Shown one piece after another: positions 58,921-64,000 of a stretch of DNA of 64,000 nucleotides. The position numbers and the translations under genes were made by a program. The notes under the pieces are model-generated. The model had not been told where the DNA came from, did no database searches, and saw only the letters and a list, made by a program, of their open reading frames with translations. The stretch covers positions 2,930,524 through 2,994,523 of the forward strand of contig NC_052356.1 of the NCBI RefSeq assembly GCF_009727055.1, given 5' to 3'. This DNA comes from Benincasa hispida (lineage: Eukaryota > Streptophyta > Magnoliopsida > Cucurbitales > Cucurbitaceae). Each line of letters begins with the position of its first letter. Within the stretch, counting starts at the first letter, position 1.

Positions 58921-59528
58921 TATGCGAAGCCAATTGAGGCTTACGTTGAAGCATCCCTGCGTTCACATCGACACATATTCTAGGGACGCTTCTTTTACCT
59001 TCATTTCTTTTGCATTGTGTATTTTATCACTACGTTTGAGTTTACTTTGATTGTTTGCTTGTCTTTGCGTTACATTTTATGTTGATTGATGATTGTTATT
59101 TCTTTCTTATTTAAGAGTCTTATTTAATTTTGAGTTAAATAAAAAAAATAAAAATAAAATTGTGTACAATCGGAAGAAGCTTAGGATGGGAATAAAACAG
59201 ACGCATTGGACTTAAGCCAATGCATGGCTCAAACCGAAAGGACGCATCTCGAAAACACAAAACACTCGATTGCCTAGAAACCCTAGGCTCGTCCTTTCGT
59301 CTTCTTAATAAATGCAGATGTCAGGCGCCGCCTGACGTCACCATCCTCTCTCCCACCGACCTATAAAACGCAACCCTTCTATCTTCTCTCTTCTTCTATC
59401 TCCTTCAAATCCTTCTTCGAGGAAAAAAAAATAAATAAATAAATAAAACCCTAGCGTTTGAAGCCTCCACTACCCTTTGATCAAGTCCGTTACGCCGGTC
59501 AGCCTTCAGCCACAATGTCTTCAGCATC
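58921..59528 (+). promoter_or_regulatory. Gene-like promoter and leader, cut off by an LTR
   Basis: After gag the sequence has no retroelement coding. From 59270 it has a plant promoter look: AACCCTAGG (59281), GGCGCCGCCTGACGTCACCA (59325-59344, with the palindrome TGACGTCA), TATAAAA at 59362-59368, a pyrimidine-rich leader, AAACCCTAGCG (about 59447) and a first ATG at 59516 reading MSSAS. Four codons later (59529) an Athila-like LTR starts, so any reading frame is broken there. It may be a captured host promoter, or the internal promoter of an element's extra gene. Confidence 0.5.
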
Positions 59529-61195
59529 TGATAACGGGCAGAAATGCACATTATCATAGTACTAAATTCTTAAACAATGTTGGATTGCGTTGATAAAACA
59601 TGTTAAATTGCATTAAAAAAGCATCAGATTCATAATATTGCAGTCGCATGCGTTCATCGCATTAGAACAGTTGATTTTTGTATTTTTGTGCAGAATATGC
59701 GATGATGCAAGGAAGAAATTGCGATCATAGGAAATCATTGGTCGAGCACAGCATTACCGCAAGGTTTTGCGGTGATTGTGTTCGCAAACATTTGCTCAAG
59801 AAGGATTGCTGCAACTTGGTCGGCACAACATGGTGGGCGCATCTGGGTGAAAGGCTAATTAATCGCGATGGGACAGAAAGTTGATGACAGTCGAATCCAA
59901 ATTAAGTTGACAGCCGCTAACGATAACGAGTACATTCAGCTTTTCGGTGACAAATATTCGGTGCATCAGTCAAGGAATTAAAGTTGTCCCATCTGTGTAA
60001 TCATGAGAGAGAAGCCGCCGTTCACCCGAGATGTTCTATAAATACCAAGGGCATCCTTCAAAAAAGGGGTTCACCGTTCCACTAGTTCAAAAATTCATAC
60101 GTTCAGATCGCACGTTTTTTTTCATAGTTTTCCTTTCATTTTAAGGCGGAGCAAAAGAGGAGTGGTGACGTCGGAGATCGTTCAAGGCAACTCAAGAGAG
60201 AACCTTAGGGCATAGAAGCAGAGAGCGGGCCGACTCTCGCAAGGGTAAGATTATCTTTTGAACACGAGTAGAAAAACAGTGTAAAAGCCTGGGCAACAAG
60301 AGATTGCTACCAGGCTCTTTATTTTATTCTTGCATTGTTGTTTTGTACTTCATCTTTACATTTATACAATGGAAGTTCTTATTCTACATTTATTCACTCT
60401 CCTAGTACGCATGAGTAGCTAAACTAGTCGAATGGCTTGAGAAGAACTAAGCTAACATGACCTAGGAGTTCATTGTTTACGATTATCTTATGTATGCTAT
60501 GCCAAATACCCCTTTAGAGCTACTCGATAGAGAATCTGAAGAAAGAACCTAACACTCGAGAGAGCTAGGTTAGAATCTAGACTCGAAAGAGCAAGATTAG
60601 AATTGCATAATCAAGAGATAGAGACATAGAGATAAGCTCTGTTTGTCAACCTGCATCGCATGCATCCTAGAGATGGGAATGATATTATGTGGTCGCCTTA
60701 TTTGTGTGTGTGTCATTTTGTCATTGCATAAATAAGAATAGAGGCTTATGTGTAGGTCCTATAGACTTATCGCATATATCGCATGCGTTCTAGCCTTAGA
60801 AGCCGTGGCATTCGCACCGAGAGGTGGTTTACTGTTGTATGCATGTTGCATGAACGCATCCAAGGAAGTATTAACCGAAAATTTTCTCAACTCGTTCACC
60901 GCATACTCATAGTATTTCCTGTTTAATCTACTCTTTTCAAACTCGCCGCATCTATTTATTTTTTTTATCATCGCAAACAACAATCCCAACAATTTATTTA
61001 TTTATCCGGTTACCGCAAATTTTTCATACAAATTACCAACGCAACCTGTTTTCACAAGTCCCTGAGTTCGACCCTAGACTTACCAGGAAACTCAGTGGAG
61101 TTTACACTTGGATTCCGCTAAGGAAACTTGAGTGCTCAATGCAATTTTACCATCGCATATCATCCACATTTCCACATCACAAAAAGGAAACATCA
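59529..61195 (+). repeat. Athila-like 5' LTR
   Basis: Starts TGATAACGGGCAG and ends GGAAACATCA, 1667 bp. TATAAATA at 60037-60044. Near the end it has TCCCTGAGTTCGACCC and TTACCAGGAAACTCAGT, as in the LTR at 32073-33762. Its first 28 bases (59529-59556) form a hairpin with 10 of 12 pairs and a GAAA loop. The partner LTR is outside the window. Confidence 0.88.
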
Positions 61196-61201
61196 AGTTT
61201 T

Positions 61202-61219
61202 TGGCACTTTTGCTAGGGA
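61202..61219 (+). other. Primer binding site (diverged)
   Basis: TGGCACTTTTGCTAGGGA, at the same distance from the LTR end and gag as the better preserved site at 57218-57235. Confidence 0.65.
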
Positions 61220-61365
61220 CTTCGGCAAAATAGTGTGCTAACGGTAATTTTTCTAATTTTTTTGAAAACTCTCAATCTCTGGCGAATTACGACTCGGAGA
61301 TTGAGAGAACATTTAGACAGAGACTTAGAGCCCACCAACAACAACCACAATCAGATAAAGAAGAG

Positions 61366-62691
61366 ATGGCGGAGCAGCCTGGAAACGAAGCACCAAATGA
61401 TAACAATGTCATGGCGAATCCAATCCTACTGGTAAACGATCGCAATAGACCAATTAAGGACAATTCATTGCCAAACCTCTATGATTTCTCTCCAGGAAAC
61501 ATGAGGCTTGCCCTCGACGGAAGCCGATTCGAAATAAAGCCGGTGATGCTGCAGATGATCCAGACTGCAGGACAATTCGGAGGAAGGCATGGCGAAGACC
61601 CGCACGCCCACCTCCAAAGCTTTATTGAAATCTGCAATACTTTTGTGTTCCCAAACATCTCTGCCGAAGAAGTTCGACTAACTTTGTTCCCATTTTCTCT
61701 CTGTGATCAGGCTAGGAAATGGGCATATTCTCTCGAACTGGGAGAGATCACTTCATGGGAACAGGTTGTGGAGAAGTTTATGAAGATATACTTTCCACCT
61801 ACTGAGAATGCCAGACGAAGGAAACTAATTACAAATTTTGAACAAGACATGGACGAATCGCTCAATGATGCCTGGGCGAGGTTTAAAAGGTTGGTTAGGG
61901 ATTGTCCACACAATGATTTGCCAGATTGCCTTCAAATGAAAATTTTTTATCATGGTTTGAATCCCGCTTCGCAGACCGCTGCCAATGCTGCAGCCACTGG
62001 TGGTCTGCTTGATAAAACATATGACAAGGCAAAGAATATCTTGGATCGCATCTCTAAGAACCACGAAGATTGGAGAGAGAGTGAACATAGATTGAGAATC
62101 AAATTCAATGACACAAGTAATGATGATATTGCTTCACTACTAAATCAGATGACCGCAATGATGAACTTAATACAGGGAATTGCGATCAACAGCCCAACAC
62201 CGCAAAATGGGCAAATCAACGCAATTAGTGAAAACACTGCAAGGTGTGCAACTTGCGGTGATGGGCACGCAATGGAAGACTGCCCGCAAAAACCACAATC
62301 CATTTACTTTGTGAAAAATAATCCCTTTTCGAATACCTACAACCCCAGATGGAGAAACCACCCCAATTTTGCTTGGAAGAATCAGCAACAGAATTTCCAA
62401 TCTATGGTGTAGAAAGAAGGGCCACCAAGATTCTTCCTACACAACAACGGTCAGACAAACAATCAAGCAAGTAGCTCACAACCACTACAATCCTCTTCCG
62501 TGGAAAGCCTATTGAAGCAATACATAGAGAAAAACAAAATTTTGTTTCAAAGTCAGGCTACATCCATCCGCAACCTAGAGTTACAGATGGGCCAGATTGC
62601 GAGTGAGCTGAAGAGTAGACCGCAAAAGGCTCTGCCGAGTTCAACAGAACTCCCACGCAACCCAAGGGGATCAGGTAAAGAACAATATTAG
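61366..62691 (+). pseudogene. Athila-like Gag with an in-frame stop
   Basis: The best preserved Gag of the window: 348 codons to a TAG at 62410-62412, then the same frame continues to a second TAG at 62689-62691. Landmarks: NLYDFSPGNMRLALDGSRFE, MLQMIQTAGQFGGRHGEDPH, SFIEICNTFVFPN, PFSLCDQARKWAYSLELGE, MKIYFPPTENARRRKLITNF, FYHGLNPASQTAANAAATGG, the CX2CX3HX4C zinc knuckle CATCGDGHAMEDC, FVKNNPFSNTYNPRWRNHPN, then SIRNLELQMGQIASELKSRP. Gag packages the element RNA into cytoplasmic particles. Both stops are TAG where the family has Gln (CAG). The N-terminal Gag of 348 residues could still be made alone. Confidence 0.88.
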
Positions 62692-62694
62692 GTT

Positions 62695-63709
62695 GTGACA
62701 TTGCGAAGTGGGAAGACTGTGGAGGGAGAAAAGAAGAAGCTTAGTCAGACAGCTCCCATTGCGGCTGAACCTGAAATTGCGGTGACGCAAGAAGAAGAAG
62801 GAGAAAAAGAAGCAGTAGAACTAGAGGTTGCGTCGACCTCAAAGCCAACTAAGATGGAAACCGTGAAAGTGCAGNNNNNCCGTGAAAGTGCAGTTACCCC
62901 ATTTCCCATAGAGAATAAGGAAGAAAAAGAACGAAGAGGTACAGTACCAACGCTTTCTGTCTTTGTTAAAACAATTACATATTAATATTCCATTCAATGA
63001 AGCGATTAAGGAAATGCTTGCCTACACAAAGTATCTGAAGGATATGGTAACCAAGAAGAGGGGAGCTGGTAAGTTTGCCAAGGTGGCGTTAACACAAAGT
63101 TCAAAATCAATAATTCCACCGAAGATGAGCGATCCTGGCAGCTTTACTATTCCTTTCTCCATAGGAGGACTGTACATCGGGCAAGCCTTGTGTGACCTGG
63201 GAGCCAGCATAAATTTGATGTCTCTATCGATCTTTAGGCAGCTGAATGTGGGGAAACTTGTGCCCACAACGATGACTCTCCAACTGGCCGATAGATCTCT
63301 AGTGCATCCAGAGGAAAAGGTGAAGGACGTGCTGATAACCATTGACAAATTTATCCTACCAGCCGACTTCATCATTTTGGACTACGAGGCCAACAAAGAT
63401 GTGCCCATCATTCTGGGACGACCATTTTTATCAATAGTTCATGCTCATATTGATGTGCATAAAGGGGAAATCACTTTGAGTATCAATGGACAGAAGCTCA
63501 AGTTTAACATAATTCGTGCCATGAAGTTTCTGGATGAAGAAGACCTGCATGACTCGGATGATGACCAGAATTCGATTGAAGAAGAAAAGTTTGATGAAGA
63601 GAATGAAGAAGAGGATGCCAGCGCATCCGTTGCTGCCTGTAATACGATCATGACAAAAACAAGCAAGGAAGAGGAGATGATTGCAAATCAAGAAGAAGAG
63701 CCAACATAA
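62695..63709 (+). pseudogene. Athila-like post-Gag linker and aspartic protease
   Basis: The linker (TLRSGKTVEGEKKKLSQT, then a Glu-rich segment) leads into the N gap. Beyond it the frame at 62963-63709 carries LKQLHINIPFNEAIKEMLAY, YLKDMVTKKRGAGKF, the protease with [49 protein letters not shown] and IILGRPFLS, and an acidic tail. The catalytic DLGA and the ILGRPF segment are intact, unlike in the copy at 35243. A TAG lies just before 62930, and the frame ends in TAA at 63707-63709 where coding similarity goes on. The protease cuts the Gag-Pol polyprotein inside the particle. Confidence 0.85.
62875..62879. other. Assembly gap (5 N)
   Basis: Five undetermined bases, flanked on both sides by the identical 14 bases CCGTGAAAGTGCAG (62861-62874 and 62880-62893). 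This looks like an unmerged overlap and not a true gap. Confidence 0.95.
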
Positions 63710-63712
63710 AAA

Positions 63713-64000
63713 GAAGAAAGACAAACAACGCAACCATCCCTAGTAGAACCACCAACACTGGAATTAAAGACCCTGCCGAGTCATTTAAAGTACGCGTTTT
63801 TGGGGCAGAACGAGAACCTGCCAATTATCATTTCATCTGAGCTCAACGAAGACCAGAAGAATGCGTTGATGAGCATTTTAAGGAAACATGTGTGAGCAGT
63901 TGGCTGGATGCTCGCTAACATTAGAGGAATCAGCCCAGCGTATTGTATGCACCGCATTCGTCTTGAAGAAGATCACAAAGCAACGATCGAACATCAACGC
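63713..64000 (+). pseudogene. Start of Athila-like reverse transcriptase region, runs off the window
   Basis: In the same frame as the protease, past its stop: LELKTLPSHLKYAFLGQNEN, LPIIISSELNEDQKNALMSI, a TGA at 63893-63895, then GWMLANIRGISPAYCMHRIR. This is the conserved segment at the entry to the reverse transcriptase of Athila elements. The catalytic parts lie outside the window. With this stop the polyprotein has at least five premature stops. Confidence 0.8.

Overview
The window is nuclear DNA of a flowering plant, probably a eudicot. The evidence is AT-rich intergenic DNA, GT-AG introns of plant type, and plant lineages of Ty1/copia and Ty3/gypsy (Athila-like) retrotransposons with MITEs. 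The style of the repeats recalls Cucurbitaceae, but that is an impression and not a test. There is no bacterial, organellar or viral gene content, no rRNA or tRNA gene that I could recognise, and no CRISPR array.

Two host genes can be rebuilt exon by exon, both on the minus strand. At 12339-16179 there is a four-exon, 178-residue coiled-coil protein of the plant DUF662 family (RAB6-interacting golgin / ACIP1-like). At 19770-21014 there is a three-exon, 145-residue BUD31/G10 spliceosome protein. The 12-22 kb block around them is the only low-copy part of the window. Its introns and flanks are full of small foldback elements, and BUD31 intron 2 carries a MITE with a 3-bp target duplication.

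The rest is retrotransposon wreckage. 1-1740: minus-strand copia deletion derivative. 1.9-7.8 kb: two LTR-like blocks of Tat/Ogre type, the second holding a tandem array with two alternating periods. 7.8-12.3 kb: AT-rich sequence and a 373-bp hAT-like MITE with 8-bp target duplications. 22.6-23.9 kb: fragment resembling a gypsy LTR end. 23886-38059: one large minus-strand copia element with CAAAC target duplications at both ends, LTRs of about 2.1 kb, a dead gag-pol, and a truncated gypsy element (32073-35963) nested in its leader. 38-44 kb: further LTR pieces and a copia 3' end. 44154-46480: a solo copia LTR with CTTCC duplications that itself carries a hAT-like MITE with 8-bp duplications. 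47.0-51.2 kb: minus-strand Athila-like element. 53.2-64.0 kb: a copia scrap followed by plus-strand Athila-like LTRs and gag/protease reading frames, the last running out of the window into reverse transcriptase.

The coding parts of all the retroelements carry stops, frameshifts or lost catalytic residues, so I see no intact autonomous element. The most unusual structure is non-coding. The copia LTRs carry an array of palindromic CGATCG cores spaced about 22 bp, with identical spacing in both LTRs. The Athila-like LTRs begin with a hairpin closed by a GAAA loop, and one has a five-unit, mostly 47-bp repeat just upstream of its TATA box. A gene-like promoter with a start codon sits at 59.3-59.5 kb and is cut off by the next LTR.
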